DNA of 64,000 nucleotides from Pectinophora gossypiella (taxonomy: Eukaryota > Arthropoda > Insecta > Lepidoptera > Gelechiidae), in contig NC_065417.1 of NCBI RefSeq assembly GCF_024362695.1, forward strand, positions 3,775,001 through 3,839,000. The letters run 5' to 3'. Below, piece after piece: positions 9,363-21,975 of the stretch. Numbering within the stretch: position 1 is the first letter of the stretch; each line of letters begins with the position of its first letter. The translations under genes were made by a program, and so were the position numbers. The notes beneath the pieces are model-generated. The model was not told the DNA's origin, made no database searches, and saw only the letters and a program-made list of their open reading frames with translations.

Positions 9363-10870
9363 AGAAAATAAGTCCAAAACTCTGAAATTCTTCCAAATAA
9401 CGAGGTTTAGAAGATACCTAAACGTGGTCGTATGTCGCGATAACTCTTAGGACTGGTTTGTATACGACCACGGCTATCTTGTCATCTCAGAGGTGGTTTA
9501 GAAGGTTAGACGCGCATACACAAATATATTATACATAGCAGTCAAACACATAACCCTCCTTTATGATTCGCCGCAGTCGGATAAAAAGGCATCAAACAAC
9601 ATTCGCATTTAAATTAAACAGTCATATTGACAGTGTATGCTAACAAGCCAGCGTTAGTCCTCGTAACAAAGTTGCACCGCGGCAATAAAATTAAAATTAA
9701 ACCTTTAAAGTCGAAGTCCAATATTCCTCCAAGCGCGAACAACAAGTTTGTTCTTTTTCTTTTCCTTCGTTTTTTCCTTGTATAAGTTCCTAGAGAAATT
9801 ACTCAAACAATTTGCCGGCCACCAAACAAGGCTTTTGAAGAAGAAATAAGTTCAACTTTGTTCTTTGTTGTTCAACGTTTTTGGATAAATAATGCCGGGA
9901 GTGTGTTCTTATGTTGGGATCATAATATGTTTACTTATTTTATTTTCTTAGGAAGATTAACAGTCATATAATAACTATAGATCTAGACGATAAATGTAAA
10001 CAATGCTAATGAGAAATCTCCACAAATAGATAAAGAGTTACGTGTTGATAAAGAGGCACATATCACATTCATCTGATATTAAATGAGTAAAAAGAAAAAC
10101 AAAGGTTTGGCAAGCATTCGTTTGACAGTTGCAATGCTGGTACAGAACAAATCTAAATCGCATTGCAATTCACTGAAATCGCGACAGGCACGAATTTAAA
10201 ATGAATTTCTGCGATAATTTACTCTAGCAAATGGTACTCGAAGAAAAGAACTTGTTGTTGTTCTAAACAGGTTAGGTTTGGGTAACCTTTTCTCTTATAT
10301 TTTGAACATCGAAGAAAATATACGCTTAGGTAAGTCGAAGGAATGTTATACACAATACATTATCGTCTCCTAGTGTTACCGAAAATTTCGGGATCTCGCG
10401 GGATTGATATTTCCAATCCCGCAGGATCTCTAATTTGCGATCTCGAGTCGGAATTGCATTCCCTAGTTATAACCCTTACACCGGGTTTGATAATGATAAT
10501 GAAGTCGGTCATTGACGTTACGACCTACAACCCACATGAAATAAAAATAGGTACCTAAGCATACCTATCCAGTTTATATCTACCTAAAATTAAATACCCC
10601 TTTAAAATTCCCACAAAATGTGTTCACTGATAACTAAATAGCTGAAGGCACTTTTAAAACTAAATTAACATTGAAAGGGTAACCTTTGTAACACCTGTCG
10701 TCATTTGTTAAACAATTTAATTTTCGTTAAAATTCAAGCTTCAGGCTAGTATGTTACAACACTAGAATATGTTTAAAACTATATAATAAAGTTCAAACTG
10801 TTATTGAAACGAATTGAAACCGCTTTATTTATAAAAAGTCCTATAATTTTATACATTATAGTTTGTGAAC
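9363..10870. other. No recognised feature
   Basis: One short piece near 9526-9590 (AGTCAAACACATAACCCTCC, GCCGCAGT) recurs in reverse near 33117-33170 and partly near 11965. Otherwise unique. Confidence 0.4.
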
Positions 10871-10881
10871 ATGACAATTAT

Positions 10882-11202
10882 CTTCTTCTATCGTAAAGGT
10901 TGTGAGGTGGATTACCAACCCATCAACCCAGACACCAGTGTCAGGATTACTATAGAACCGCCAAGAGCCCCTGACATGGCTCATGTAACGACAACTGACT
11001 TGCATCAGTAAGTAGTAACCGGGACCAACGGCTTAACGTGCCTTCACGGATCATCTTACTTTCGGACAAACAGATGATCAGCCTGTAATGTCCCAACTAA
11101 AGGAATCACAAAGTGATTAATGTGATGTGTCCCCACCGGGATTTGAACTCGGGACCTCCGGATCGTGAGGCGAACGCTCAAAGCACTGGACCACAGAGGC
11201 CG
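10882..11202 (-). mobile_element. SINE-B copy 1, near full length
   Basis: In reverse: tRNA-like head with TGGTCCAGTGCTTTGAGCGT (box A region) and GAGTTCAAATCCCGG (box B), then the core, then CACAACC..ACGATAGAAGAA tail. Flanking TGACAATTAT (10872-10881) and TGATAATTAT (11210-11219) look like a 10-bp TSD with one mismatch. Confidence 0.82.
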
Positions 11203-11219
11203 TTAAGAATGATAATTAT

Positions 11220-12500
11220 TAAACTTACAGACATGCCAATATGTATCTTCTAGTGCTAGGCTATACACCTCTACCTCCCCCTTCGAGGATACAGGTGTGA
11301 TGCTTTTAAAGAAAGATATAAAATGCGTTCAGGTGCTAAGCATCTTTAGTCATTTCAAACCGCAGAGAGTTCGGACCGCGGCACGGTGCGCATCAACTAC
11401 CTAATGCTCTATTTTCTTCTAAATTGTTGCTCTTAAGTGAAGAATCCATTTGCCCACTATCTCATCACATCTTATAAAGGTATCCATAATAAGTAAGTAG
11501 TGTATATCAATAATTATGAGACAACAGCCTTAAATAATCTTAAGACCGTAGACATCCACCAACCAATAAATAAACCAAATGGTTGGCTACTACAAAAACT
11601 CACTATTTACTCCCCGTCTCGGGGAAATCTCGTGAATTCCATTTTTTTCTTTTATTTTTCGCAATCGCAAGCGGGCTGTTGCGTTTTCTTACTCATTTTG
11701 CTTGTTATTTCATTTAAATTTCATTCGGGCTAGGGTGAAAGACAGCAGGACCGTTTTAGCTGTGAAATAGTCGGAGAATTTCTTATTGAGATAAAATCTG
11801 TTTATTTATAACTTGACGGCGACAGTTAAGCTCAGACGGCAGGGAAAGAAATATTACATTAACTATTCGATTTCTTAATAAAACTTTGTCGATAGTTAGA
11901 AGTCGGCAAAAATAAACTTAGATTCACAAGGTACTGTCATCATTGTGTTTATGTACCTAAATACATAGCGGTGAAACATATAACACTCCTTTTTGACTGA
12001 TTGTGAGTCCTATTTTTTCAGGATGTGCAGGTTTATATATTTCGGTAAGCATAAGGCGACTGCACTAGGCGAATGTCGAGCAAACCAAGCAAAAAGCTTT
12101 TGACCGCGACTTTTTGAGCGCGATTTTTCCATAGTCAGGTTTTTATTTCTTAATTTTTTTATGACGTTTGCGCGTGTACATACGCACTAACACACACTAA
12201 CACACATCGGTGAACTAATATAAGACACACATCGATATACAGACACATTGGGCCACACTAATAATTTGGTCGAATTCTAACAAACGAACTGTAACCAAAG
12301 TGGACCAACTCCAAACTTTCCATCGTTTTACTGGACAAAGTTTCAAACGACATAACACGATACTGCGGTGTGCAACTTCATGTAAATAAACATTTGTATT
12401 CCTACTTCAGCACAAACATTGCCAACTTTCCGAACAAGGAACATTATGGCTTGAATTTTAATACTTTTTAAAATTGATTTCTTCATTTTTAAGTACTAAG
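11220..12500. other. No recognised feature
   Basis: No repeat or coding signal beyond the short word shared near 11965. The 77-codon frame at 11500-11733 has no domain. Confidence 0.4.
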
Positions 12501-12574
12501 TAATACATGTTGTGCTAACCCCACATAGAGAGGGACGAAGGCGGGAGGATGATGACGTAATAATGTTTACACCA

Positions 12575-12800
12575 CGGAATAGAAGACAGACCTTCCAACC
12601 AGAAGGGCCAAGTGAGCGCAAAACGCGCGCCATACAAGTATGAGCAAATCATTCCCACTTCAACTTTGCACTCCATTCGTCCGCAAACTTTACGACGCAC
12701 GGAGCTCCGCGATAGTATATTAATAGGTCATCTTGTGCATTATATTATAACCTTGAAGCCAAAAAAAACAAATGTCGACTATCATGCAAGGAGATTCCTC
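12575..12800 (+). repeat. Dispersed repeat H copy 1
   Basis: Shares ACGGAATAGAAGA, GTACAAGTATGAGCAAATC (here ATACAAG), CTCCATTCGTCCGCAAAC, ACGACGCACGGAGCTCCGCG and TCGACTATCATGCAAGGAGA with 46848-47062. Same orientation. Family unknown. Confidence 0.7.
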
Positions 12801-12886
12801 CTTATCACAGGAAAGCTAAAAACGTAAGTATGATCGGCTACGAAAAGGTCTTACGAAAAATAATGATGGAATTGCAATTGAATTAT

Positions 12887-12998
12887 AACCTGAAGGTTTG
12901 ACAGCTTCGGTTTTTAAAGAAGCAACTGCCTGTCTGACCTTCCAACTCGAAGGGTAAACCAGCCAAATATAGGTTAGGTCACACACCCCCGAAACGAA
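12887..12998 (-). repeat. SINE-C 3' part
   Basis: AACCTGAAGGTTTGACAG, GCAACTGCCTGTCTGACCTT and CCAACTCGAAGGGTAAACC match 62882-62990. The tRNA-like head is missing. Confidence 0.75.
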
Positions 12999-13037
12999 TT
13001 GCATGTATACTATATAACCTGTTGATTACCTGAACGT

Positions 13038-13095
13038 AACATAAACATAAACAGCCTATATACGTCCCACTGCTGGGCACAAGCCCACTGCTGAC
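13038..13095 (-). repeat. LINE 3' end fragment (CCCAGCAGTGGG type)
   Basis: CAGCCTATATACGTCCCACT, then GCTGGGCACAAGCCC is the reverse of the LINE end at 14200-14270. Followed by a diverged continuation. Confidence 0.65.
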
Positions 13096-13099
13096 GGGA

Positions 13100-13895
13100 T
13101 TATCTGAAAGATAAATAAATACATTCTAGAGGGCACGCCTATATCTGCGTAGGCGGAGCTGCCACTCTTTACCTATTCTATAAGTAAAAGAAAAAACTAG
13201 CTTGTAAGTTTCTTACTGAATGTATTTTCTTTTATCTAAAATATCTACCTACATTAATAATATCTTTAGTGACCTATAACAAATACTTTATTGCACAAAC
13301 AGGAAAAAACAAAAGAGAAATAGAATGTGTTCAATTAGGCGGCCTTATTGCAATCTCTTCCAGGCAACCTTTAAGTAAGTATAGGAGATATTTAATATTA
13401 TGTAATATAGCGGGATAGTGCAGCATGGGAATACTTGTACGTATAAAAATAAATACAAAGATACACTTACGAGTACATAAACTACATCATAATAATACAC
13501 ATATAATTGTTATATAAATATATAAATACTTAAACTACTACATATACTATGGAAGAAAAGGAGTAAGTAGATAGATTATGAAGATGAAGACTAAATAGAA
13601 GTAAGGAAATGCGCCTTGGGACGTTCTGGCACAAAGATTTTTGAAAAAGTAATTGTAACAATTATATTATTCACACAGTAAGCGACCTGTGATTTGTTAG
13701 TTTGAAATGTTACAGATAGTCTGCAAGGCACAGTCAGTAAACAATCAAAAACTCATTTGCAGAAATCGACTGCTTTACCAAAAAAACTTAACAAAAAAAC
13801 TTAACTTAACTTTATACAAAAAAATATGTAGATGAACTACATAAATAGATTCCAGAGAGAGAAAAACTTTAGGCCCTGTTCGGAGAACGCGTCAC
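13100..13895. other. No recognised feature
   Basis: AT-rich and unique in this window, with runs such as ATATAAATATATAAATAC. Confidence 0.4.
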
Positions 13896-13898
13896 TTA

Positions 13899-14040
13899 CG
13901 GTCACGAGTACTAATATGTATACAGTTTGATACCATGTCATATTAACTTTTTTGACAAATTAAACCGTAAGTCTCATTAAATGTCAAATATGATAGTGCG
14001 ACAGGGTTCTAATATGTGTACATGATATTGTTCATGACTG
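13899..14040 (-). mobile_element. MITE-1 copy 3 (142 bp)
   Basis: The ends CGGTCACGAG and CATGACTG lie between TA at 13897-13898 and 14041-14042. It is followed by TCACGGGTTCGAATCCCGG, a tRNA box B-like remnant of an older SINE into which it may have inserted. Confidence 0.86.
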
Positions 14041-14119
14041 TACATCGTAGTATCACGGGTTCGAATCCCGGCCTAAACCACTAAATTAATTTTAAAAAAA
14101 ACCCTCAAATATTACATTG

Positions 14120-14282
14120 ATTGACATAAACAAAAGAATAGAGAAGTGCGTATACTACACACTTCCGCCTACCTCTTTGGGGATAAAGGCGTGATACTAT
14201 CTTGTGTTTGATTGAGGGGAGGCCTGTGCCCAGCAGTGGGACGTATATAGGCTGTTTATGTATGTATGTGTATGTATGTATA
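14120..14282 (+). repeat. LINE 3' end with (TGTA)n tail
   Basis: GATTGAGGGGAGGCCTGTGC, CCAGCAGTGGGACGTATATA and GGCTGTTTATG are followed by repeated TATG/TGTA units. Related ends are at 13038, 23155, 29185 and 30605. The same words appear, diverged, in the SINE-A tail. Confidence 0.7.
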
Positions 14283-14289
14283 TTAGAAC

Positions 14290-16845
14290 TAAGTCGATTC
14301 ATAATTTATTTCCATACTCGCTCTAGTCAGACAGTCTTAAAGCTTTAGGTCGCAAGTATCTGAAATTCCGCCTATCGACGGTATTGATTTCAGAACGGAC
14401 TCGCGTAGCAGAAAAATATGCTTACATCACAGTCTTTGTCTCCTACTACAAAGATATCGAGGCTAGGCAAGCGTGGAGGCGGCTTTTGTAGGAAATCAGC
14501 GCCCGTAGCGGACATTCGCTGAACTAAAAGTAGTTTCCGAAAATATTGTCCTGCATATTTAAATAAATATTTACGTCATTATTATTACATTTACTTATTA
14601 TTTAGAAAGCATTTACTGCACATTAAAAAGAAAACAAAAAAAAATAAAAAAGATGCCTATAAAAAACAAAACAAACAAATTAATTAATGTTTGTAGTTAT
14701 GGTATGTTAATTTCATTCGTAGGTCTAGGAAAGGCCACTTTTCATTCAATTGTACGTATTACTATTATTAACTCCGTTATAAAAGATAGTTTTATAGTTC
14801 ATAATTATAATGCAATAGAAAACTATACACGTGACAGGAAAAGCATAAATATAGTAAAACGTTGTTATACAATTCTTTTTATGGGGCTGCGGTGTACACG
14901 CCTTCCCATAAAGGTATAAAATTACGTCTATCTGTTTAAAAAAGCCTATCCTGTGTGTGTTTGTAAGGTACACTAGGGCAATTCACTGTTCTTATTTTTA
15001 ACCCCCAACACTACGCGGAGAGGTACTATAAGTTTCACCTCTTTGTCTGTCCCCCATACGCCATATACATACACATTTATACGACACTTTATTTGACAAT
15101 CATAATTTTTCGCTTTTTAAAGACACGTTTTTTTCATATTTTTTACCTTTTTTTTATTTCAAATCGTTTTAGAGTCACCAATGAGCACGGTAAAATATTA
15201 GATTAAAGGTTTTTTTTTATTAAATTCAATATTTCAATAAAAATAAAAAAATTCAATATTATTAAAACATAATAAATGCAATCAAATCCACTCAATGGCC
15301 ACGAGAACCCATAAAAATAAGTAAATTTAAAATGAATAATGTTATTATAATGTGTAAAACTGCACTTGCAGGTTCATTAAACATTTATAAACAACTTATT
15401 AACAATTCTACATAGTGGTCATAATTTTAGTTACGGACGCTATATGATCATAATTCCTCAATTAACACAAGCTAATAAAAAAGACATATTAATTTTATCG
15501 CAATTTACTGTTTACTGCGTTAATTCGCATACCTAGTCATATATAAAATTGTTACAGGTACCAACTTCATGATGTTTTAAAAGACATGTTTCGCATGGTT
15601 TCACTATTTCACTACTAATTGTATTTAGGTATACCTGTATATTATGAATTGGTAATTGAATATGTACTTTCGATATTACATTGAATATAAACGATACCGA
15701 AACAAAATATGCATGTAATGCAAAAAATGCACGTTTATTTTTTTTTAATTGTTTTTACTTTACCACAGTTTATTATCAAATAAATTCAGTTTAACAATGG
15801 TTTGTCACAACTGACGTCATAAAAAATGTAATTGCCGAACACTGCTTCCTGAGATACAAGTCTCCTAGTTCGGGTAGCAGGGTTATACTTCTGTAGCATT
15901 TGTGTGTCCTAGCTATAAATAGTATCCAATGTTGTGTAGACCTTTTTTCTATGACAATATACATTTTTTTCATTTTCAACAAAAAAACAAATGAAAATCT
16001 CAGCCGTTTCCACGCTAAGCCGCCCCTAGTTTTTCAGCGCCACAAAAGGGATGGCGCGCTACGAAAAAACGGGTAAGGGCGCATAATCCACTTATACGGA
16101 ACGCTCGGGTTGCCATACATTTTTGCTGGAGAAATTTTCGGATGCCCTTAATGCATATTAAGCCGGGTCCAAAGCTATTTGCAATGAGGTATCGAGCACG
16201 GTATTGAAATGAAATTTTCCGCCTGTGGATTTTAGGGATAACGAAGGTTTCGTACACTTTGTAGGTAAGAATGTGACCCTCGCTTAGAGGGTCCGACGGA
16301 TTATTGTTTCAAGTACCTTTTTATTAATAATGACCGGGATATAGAGATCTGTGCATGTGTGCGGCGACTGATGAATTGTTATGTCTGTGTGTGTGTGTGA
16401 GTGTCGAGACCACATAATGTGTGTGTGTAAGTCGTGTATGCGAGTGTTTATAAACGCAGCCTTTTGTCGGTTTGGGATGTGGTTAGATTGTGAATTTAAT
16501 AACTTACGTTTATCCATTAGTGAGGCATAATAAATGGAAACCCATTTGCAATGTTTTGCCTGTATATGCAATTGTATAAAATCGTTGTGAGCATTCATCT
16601 CGCATCTGGCGGTCTACAATAAAATGTTGCGCGTGGTTTGATGTCAATTTGTAACACTGTGTCGTATCCCTACTGGGTTGAATAGAGCCACAAATAGTCA
16701 TGATATAACTTTCTATCATTCTTTAATACACATGATGACACATACCTATACAAATGAAGACTTCCCAGAAAGGTATGCAGAGGCTGGAGACAATGGATTA
16801 TTTGCTTCTTTCACGCTTCTTTATAAACTTCTTTATAAAATATAT
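14290..16845. other. Long AT-rich stretch, no recognised feature
   Basis: No repeat shared with the window. A GT-rich run lies near 16384-16430. The 80-codon minus frame at 16015-16257 is in slightly more GC-rich DNA but has no domain I recognise, so I do not call it. Confidence 0.4.
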
Positions 16846-16849
16846 ACTA

Positions 16850-17125
16850 GTCTCTGTGGTCCTTTGGTACACCTACTTGTTTCTCGAACGGGAAGCACCG
16901 GTTCGAACCCCGATACCGAACTTGCACCAATGAGTTATTAATTTATCTTAAGTCCAGTTTTCACTAACACAGTTGGCTCGACAATTATAGACGGCGATAC
17001 GGCTCACCACCTATCACCTCGGTCTAACAGAAAGCTCGGTGAGGTGTGGGTACTCAGTTCATCTTGCGATGGATGTACATTGCTACCCCAATTGAGATAT
17101 AGTCGTGAGGTTATGTTATTACTTC
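16850..17125 (+). mobile_element. SINE-D, best full-length copy
   Basis: The tRNA-like head has TGTGGTCCTTTGGTACAC (box A-like) and CACCGGTTCGAACCCCG (box B), then CTTGCACCAATGAG, TTTTCACTAACACAGTTGGC, TCTAACAGAAAGCTCGGT and ACCCCAATTGAGATATAGTC, and ends near GTTATGTTATT. Shorter copies lie at 15, 3500, 5208, 20203, 22060, 23325, 27682, 37340 and 60287. It is not a functional tRNA gene: there is no plausible acceptor pairing and the sequence runs straight into the SINE body. Confidence 0.75.
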
Positions 17126-17357
17126 CTTTATTAAACGAGTAAACGCACTTCGGTGAATTGAATATCACTAGACTCTAGACAATTGAGAAATCCCCGATTT
17201 AGTCAACATGGCTTCCAAAATCAAACCAAAAAGAAGCAAACATACTATATTTAAATCTTTAAAGTCAAACGCCTGGTCAACCCATTCTCTGCTCTATAAC
17301 GATAATGTCTTGAAAAATACTAATTTTGCATCTTTTACTGGAACCCACAGCTCAACG

Positions 17358-17680
17358 ACCTACGTAGTCCAGTGGTTGAGCGTTGGGCTCACGATCCGGA
17401 GGTCCCGGATTCGAATCCCGGTGGAGACATATCACAAAAATCACTTTGAGATCCCTAGTTTGGTTAGGACATTACAGGCTGATCACCTGATTGTCCAAAA
17501 AGTAAGATGATCCGTGCTTCGGAAGGCACGTTAAGCCGTTGGTCCAGGTTACTACTTACTGATGTAAGTAAGTAGTCGTTACATGAGCCATGTCAGGGGC
17601 CTTTGGCGGCTCAATAGTAACCCTGACACCAGGGTTGATGAGGTTGGTACTCCACCTCACAACCCACACGATTGAAGAAG
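17358..17680 (+). mobile_element. SINE-B copy 2, full length
   Basis: Head GTAGTCCAGTGGTTGAGCGT (box A) and GATTCGAATCCCGG (box B), then ATATCACAAAAATCACTTTG, core CCGTGCTTCGGAAGGCACGT, then TCAGGGGCCTTTGGCGGCTC, and the tail ACACGATTGAAGAAG. Pol III-type internal promoter by resemblance. Confidence 0.85.
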
Positions 17681-18429
17681 ACCAGCTTAAGCCGGGACGA
17701 GCCTGTTAACCAATACACCATCGGGTCTTCATCCTGTCCATGCGATTTTTTCGTCCCGGCTTGACAAAAGGTTCACGTCACGAGACTTGAACCTGCAGCT
17801 CTTGTCTTGTCAAACGAGTGACTCAGACGACAGAGTCACACTTTTTAGATTAAATTTTCTCTTTGTGAGTTTCCCTAAGCACGAATGAGTGCTACAGTAA
17901 TAAAAAATCCTTCAAATCTTACATTCCACATTTTTTATATTATACTGCACTATAACTCTACACATGACAAATACCACTTTATATGAAGGTTAATACTCAA
18001 TTTTCTTATTATGTATAACATGTCTGTTATAATACCTGTCCCTCATAACGTTTCACTCTTAACACACACATAAAATTTCAGAAACAACTCATTCACAAAC
18101 CGTTACATTTTCAACTCTTTTAAATCCGATTAAAACTTCTTTGTCGTCAAGAAAAGTATAAGTAATTAATTATTTAATTGCATTTGTCTAATTACGCAAA
18201 ACCAGTCTGTCTCAGTCGAGATCGCGGCCAGAACTGTGGTAAATGAGAAAGATTTCTCCTATTTCTTCCCATTCGAGAGAGAATATAAAACTCTTTTTCG
18301 CCTTTTTTTACATTCAACTTCGTCTTAATATGCCACCCGCTTGGACCTTGGGGTGGCGCGGCTACGAAACCGACAGAGGCGGCACGCTACATTTTGGCCT
18401 GACATATTATTTCCTCGCTTTGCAGACAA
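17681..18429. other. No recognised feature
   Basis: Unique AT-rich DNA. Nothing supported. Confidence 0.4.
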
Positions 18430-18745
18430 AACTAGAGAACTATTTCCAACTATCGAATTACAGACAATGAGATACTTTTTACGAAATGTCAAAAAGAAAG
18501 CTTTCTATGGAGTTTGCATGGAAATACTTGTCCTGTGACGTCATCAATAAAAGTGGTCACACGTCGTACATAATTCATAAATAAGTCGAAAAGTAAAATG
18601 AGATTGATTTCTGAGACTTGTTTTTTCTTTCTTTCTTTCTTTTCTTTTTTTTCTGAGATTTAGACAGCTTTTTTTTATTAATTTTTTTTTATTATTATTT
18701 AGCTTCTATTCCTAGATTAGAATTTTATAATTTATCTTTCACCCA
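18430..18745 (+). repeat. Dispersed repeat F, diverged subfamily
   Basis: GAGATACTTTTTACGAAATG, TGTGACGTCATCAATAAAAG, AATAAGTCGAAAAGTAAAAT and AGAATTTTATAATTTATCTT match in order, and in reverse, with 50500-50770. A pyrimidine run (TTTC)n lies at about 18620-18655. Confidence 0.65.
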
Positions 18746-19800
18746 GTCAGATACCTCAGATTCTTTTTAAAATAAAAGAGGCTACACAAATCTAAAATGC
18801 GGTAGACGCGGCGGATTTTTATTTTGATTGGTTTTTAATCATTTTTAGTCAGGTCTGGTTAAATAGAAATTATTGTCAGTGAATTGCATTTTACCTACCT
18901 AAGCGTTAAAATGTAGTCTAAGTCTCCAACCAAGCAAACGCTTACGAAAAGCGATTGCACTGTCGCTTTTCACAATTGTTTGCAACATAGCTAAGGCCTC
19001 TGGGCTACACTTATGCAACTATATATAAATAGCGTAGTATCCTTACATCCTTAGAACCAGGACTAGCTGCAAAGTTTTTATTATACCTATTATGAAGATA
19101 GGTTCACCCTTGTATACGCATCCGGTGCGGTTTTTTATACGTAAATAAATAAACAAAATATACGTAAATACTTATCAATATACCACCAACCAACCATCAT
19201 TATACCATTCCCATTGCCAATATTTAAAAGTAAATTCAAAAAGAATGAATATATAAATTTAGTCACAACCGTTTATTTCAATTAAAATTGTTGTACTTAT
19301 GCGTTATTTGTGTATTTAAAATACGTAACTATTGTTGTTGATTTTAAGACAGATTTATTACAGATTAGATTTAAAGCATGTTCGTTTAATTATATTTAAT
19401 ATTCGCACGCTATATGTTTCTTACAACATATTATTTAAGATATTTTGTACCACTCTAGAGCGAATAAGTTTTTCATGTCTAAAAAAATCTGGAACCAACG
19501 AGATTCAGTAAAGTCCGTCGTAAGCAAATTGGAGTGGACACTCCACAACTGAGCGGCAAAAAGCATATCACAGCCCGGTAGCAGTCACCTAAACCATCAA
19601 CATTGTTGCTAATCTGTTCGTTACATTCAATACAATCCGTCGAGAAATGGCAGAATAATACCCGTGAAGTTGCGCGCTATGCTACTGGTAAAATAAATGT
19701 TCAATAATTATTGCGCTTCTGACAACCCTACTGTTAGCGATAAAGCGGAGATCGATTACTTATTTTTGGTGTGACTTGTAGTAGGTTTGTCACAGATTTC
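18746..19800. other. No recognised feature
   Basis: AT-rich. No repeat shared with the window was noticed. Confidence 0.4.
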
Positions 19801-19803
19801 AAA

Positions 19804-20036
19804 CACTTCAGAACCCCGATACCGACCCCGCCGGCGTGGTCGACGATTTTCCTCATTCAGCGCTTATCGCTATCGAGCTATTCTTCCTATCAGACGACGC
19901 TCTGAGCCGAGGTTCGCGCCCAACTTGCAGGCCTGTTGTCTTAAATTTTGTACCGGATGAGAGCCCTCAGCGCTCCTCATTTGTCCGTCCAAGTAGTTCA
20001 TGCCATCTGCGGCAAATCTACAATAAGTCGCGTCAA
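19804..20036 (-). repeat. Dispersed repeat G copy, inverted
   Basis: CCCGATACCGACCCCGCCGG, TTCAGCGCTTATCGCTATCG, GAGCCGAGGTTCGCGCCCAA and GCGGCAAATCTACAATAAGT are the reverse of 9107-9362. A further echo, AGCGCTGAGGGCCC, follows at 20080. Confidence 0.75.
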
Positions 20037-20202
20037 AAAAAAGCCACAGTTCATACAATTTTTGACCGAACAAGTGACAAGCGCTGAGGGCCCAATTGTA
20101 TATGCCAAAGTACGGTTTTGCAATGTCCTGGTTCTGGTAATAATAATATTATGTTAACTCGTTTCTAGTCTGGTAATTAGCAGACTTACTTTTTTGGTAG
20201 GT

Positions 20203-20292
20203 AAACATAAGCTCACGACTATTTCCCAATTGGGGTAGACAGACATCCATCACAAGATGAACTAAGCATCCATACCTCACCGAGAAATCAGA
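20203..20292 (-). repeat. SINE-D 3' part
   Basis: ACATAAGCTCACGACTATTT, CCCAATTGGGGTAG and CATCACAAGATGAACTAAG match SINE-D in reverse, then the copy breaks off after CACCGAG. Confidence 0.75.
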
Positions 20293-20784
20293 AATCAGAA
20301 CATACTCCTCCACTATAATATATCTCTTCGATTGGTCTTAGAATTGATCATTTCATGATGTGCTCGATCATTTCATGAATGGTAACACGTTCTGCAATGA
20401 ATAATTCTAGATCTGGCCACGACATATCCACAAATGTAATCTAGTAGATAACAGATCATGGTTTAATGAAAGCGAGACTAATAGCAAGCATGAATGTGGT
20501 AAAGCAAACACACAGACTTCTATGAAGCGTGTTTCGCGGTAGCGTTTTTACTGTTGACCCTAGTATAATAAGGTATACTTACATATGCGCTATCCGCTGC
20601 CACTGAGGCCAAAGCCTTAAGGCTCAAGAATAAGACTTATGGCCTTTTTGGACGTGAGCAGAACGAATAGGAAAAGTATACCGACTTACTGTGCAGTTGT
20701 AAAATTATCGAATATCCGTAAAAGTCGTATCTATAGTCTTGGTCATTTATGGCAAAGCGTTTTGCATTTAATTCTGATAGGTTA

Positions 20785-20906
20785 AAAAGGCCACATTAAA
20801 GCAATTCATCTAAAAAGCACTATTGGCACTGCGCACTTTCTTTTATATGCGCAAAAGTCAAATTGCAATATTGCTTTTTAGATAAATTGCTGCAATGTGG
20901 CCTTTT
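20785..20906 (+). mobile_element. MITE-3 copy 1 (TA target, foldback)
   Basis: Arms AAAAGGCCACATTAAAGC and GCTGCAATGTGGCCTTTT continue into AATTCATCTAAAAAGCA and TTGCTTTTTAGATAAATT, flanked by TA at 20783-20784 and 20907-20908. Noncoding. Related copies at 36319 and 41011. Confidence 0.8.
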
Positions 20907-20908
20907 TA

Positions 20909-21660
20909 GACCCACTGTTCGACAATAAAAAGGTACTTAAAGGTACTATCTTTACTTCAGGAATCTAATAGGTTAGTCAATCAATCGATTGATTCTTTTT
21001 AAGTTAAAATGTAATCTAATCTTTGACAATTTCTAACATAAAGCGGAATCATCGTATAAAATTGATACGTACGTATTCGCATCAAAATTAAATGACTTTA
21101 TCAGCCAGAAGAGAAGACAAAGTCAGACTTCACAATTAGGTACTTACAAAGTCATTTTTTACACTAATAATTACCTACAAATAAATAATTTTCCCATCTC
21201 ATTTTGTACTCTACGACATCTCAAGCCGTCTTTTACATCGTAAAAGTGTCTTTCAATATGCGAAGACATGATGATAAACAATTTAAATTACTGCTTATTA
21301 ACTTATCTTGGGAAACCTGTGGAGTATAGCCTTTAATTTGAGCCCGACGTAGGCTACCTTTATAATGTAAGTATGTAATGGGTAATCATTGTAATTTACC
21401 TGCTTGGTGCTTGCGTATAGAGGTGAACTTGATAGGAAAGTCACAAGTATAAGTAACATCGGCCGTTAAAACTATTATTTTTTTCACTTCTGGATGTGGC
21501 ACATACTTATTAATATTTAATTCATTATTGTGTTTTTCAAAGTAAATTAATAGGACTACACATCTGCCTACCCTTTCTGGGACACAAGCGTGATGCCTTA
21601 TTATAAGTAGGAAAAAAATATGTACAACCGATCGGTCCTCCATCAGCCAAAATCTACTGC
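20909..21660. other. No recognised feature
   Basis: AT-rich unique DNA. Confidence 0.4.
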
Positions 21661-21676
21661 CGGCGTTTTGTCACCA

Positions 21677-21871
21677 ACCAATTTATGCCAAACAACTTGC
21701 AACAAGCGATTTGCACCAACCGACTTGCACAAACCGATTTGCACCAACCGACTTGCACCAACCGACTTGAACCAACCGACTTGCACCAACCGACTTGCAC
21801 CAACCGACTTGCACCAACCGACTTGCACCAACCGACTTGCACCAACCGACTTGCACCAACCGACTTGCACC
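21677..21871 (+). repeat. 14-bp minisatellite
   Basis: Unit TTGCACCAACCGAC repeated about thirteen times, degenerate at the left end and clean at the right. Because 14 is not a multiple of three, a stop-free unit stays open in all three frames of a strand. This explains the stack of overlapping frames here, which are not genes. Confidence 0.92.
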
Positions 21872-21889
21872 GACACGTTTTTCTATAAC

Positions 21890-21975
21890 GTCACCTACAA
21901 ATTCCATTGTAATTTCGTGTTTGACGTTTAGAAAAAATTAAATGATTTGGCTAGTTGAAAACTAACCTACTGTCA
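21890..21975 (-). repeat. Dispersed repeat F fragment
   Basis: AAATTCCATTGTAATTTCGT, GTTTGACGTTTAG and ATTTGGCTAGTTGAAAACTA match the end of repeat F at 4380-4450. Confidence 0.65.

Noticed and set aside
16015..16257. 80-codon minus-strand frame as an exon
   Set aside because: No splice signals or domain support; slightly higher GC only.
21643..21931. Stack of overlapping TNRLAPTDLHQP-type proteins on both strands
   Set aside because: A 14-bp minisatellite without stops; period not divisible by three keeps all frames open.
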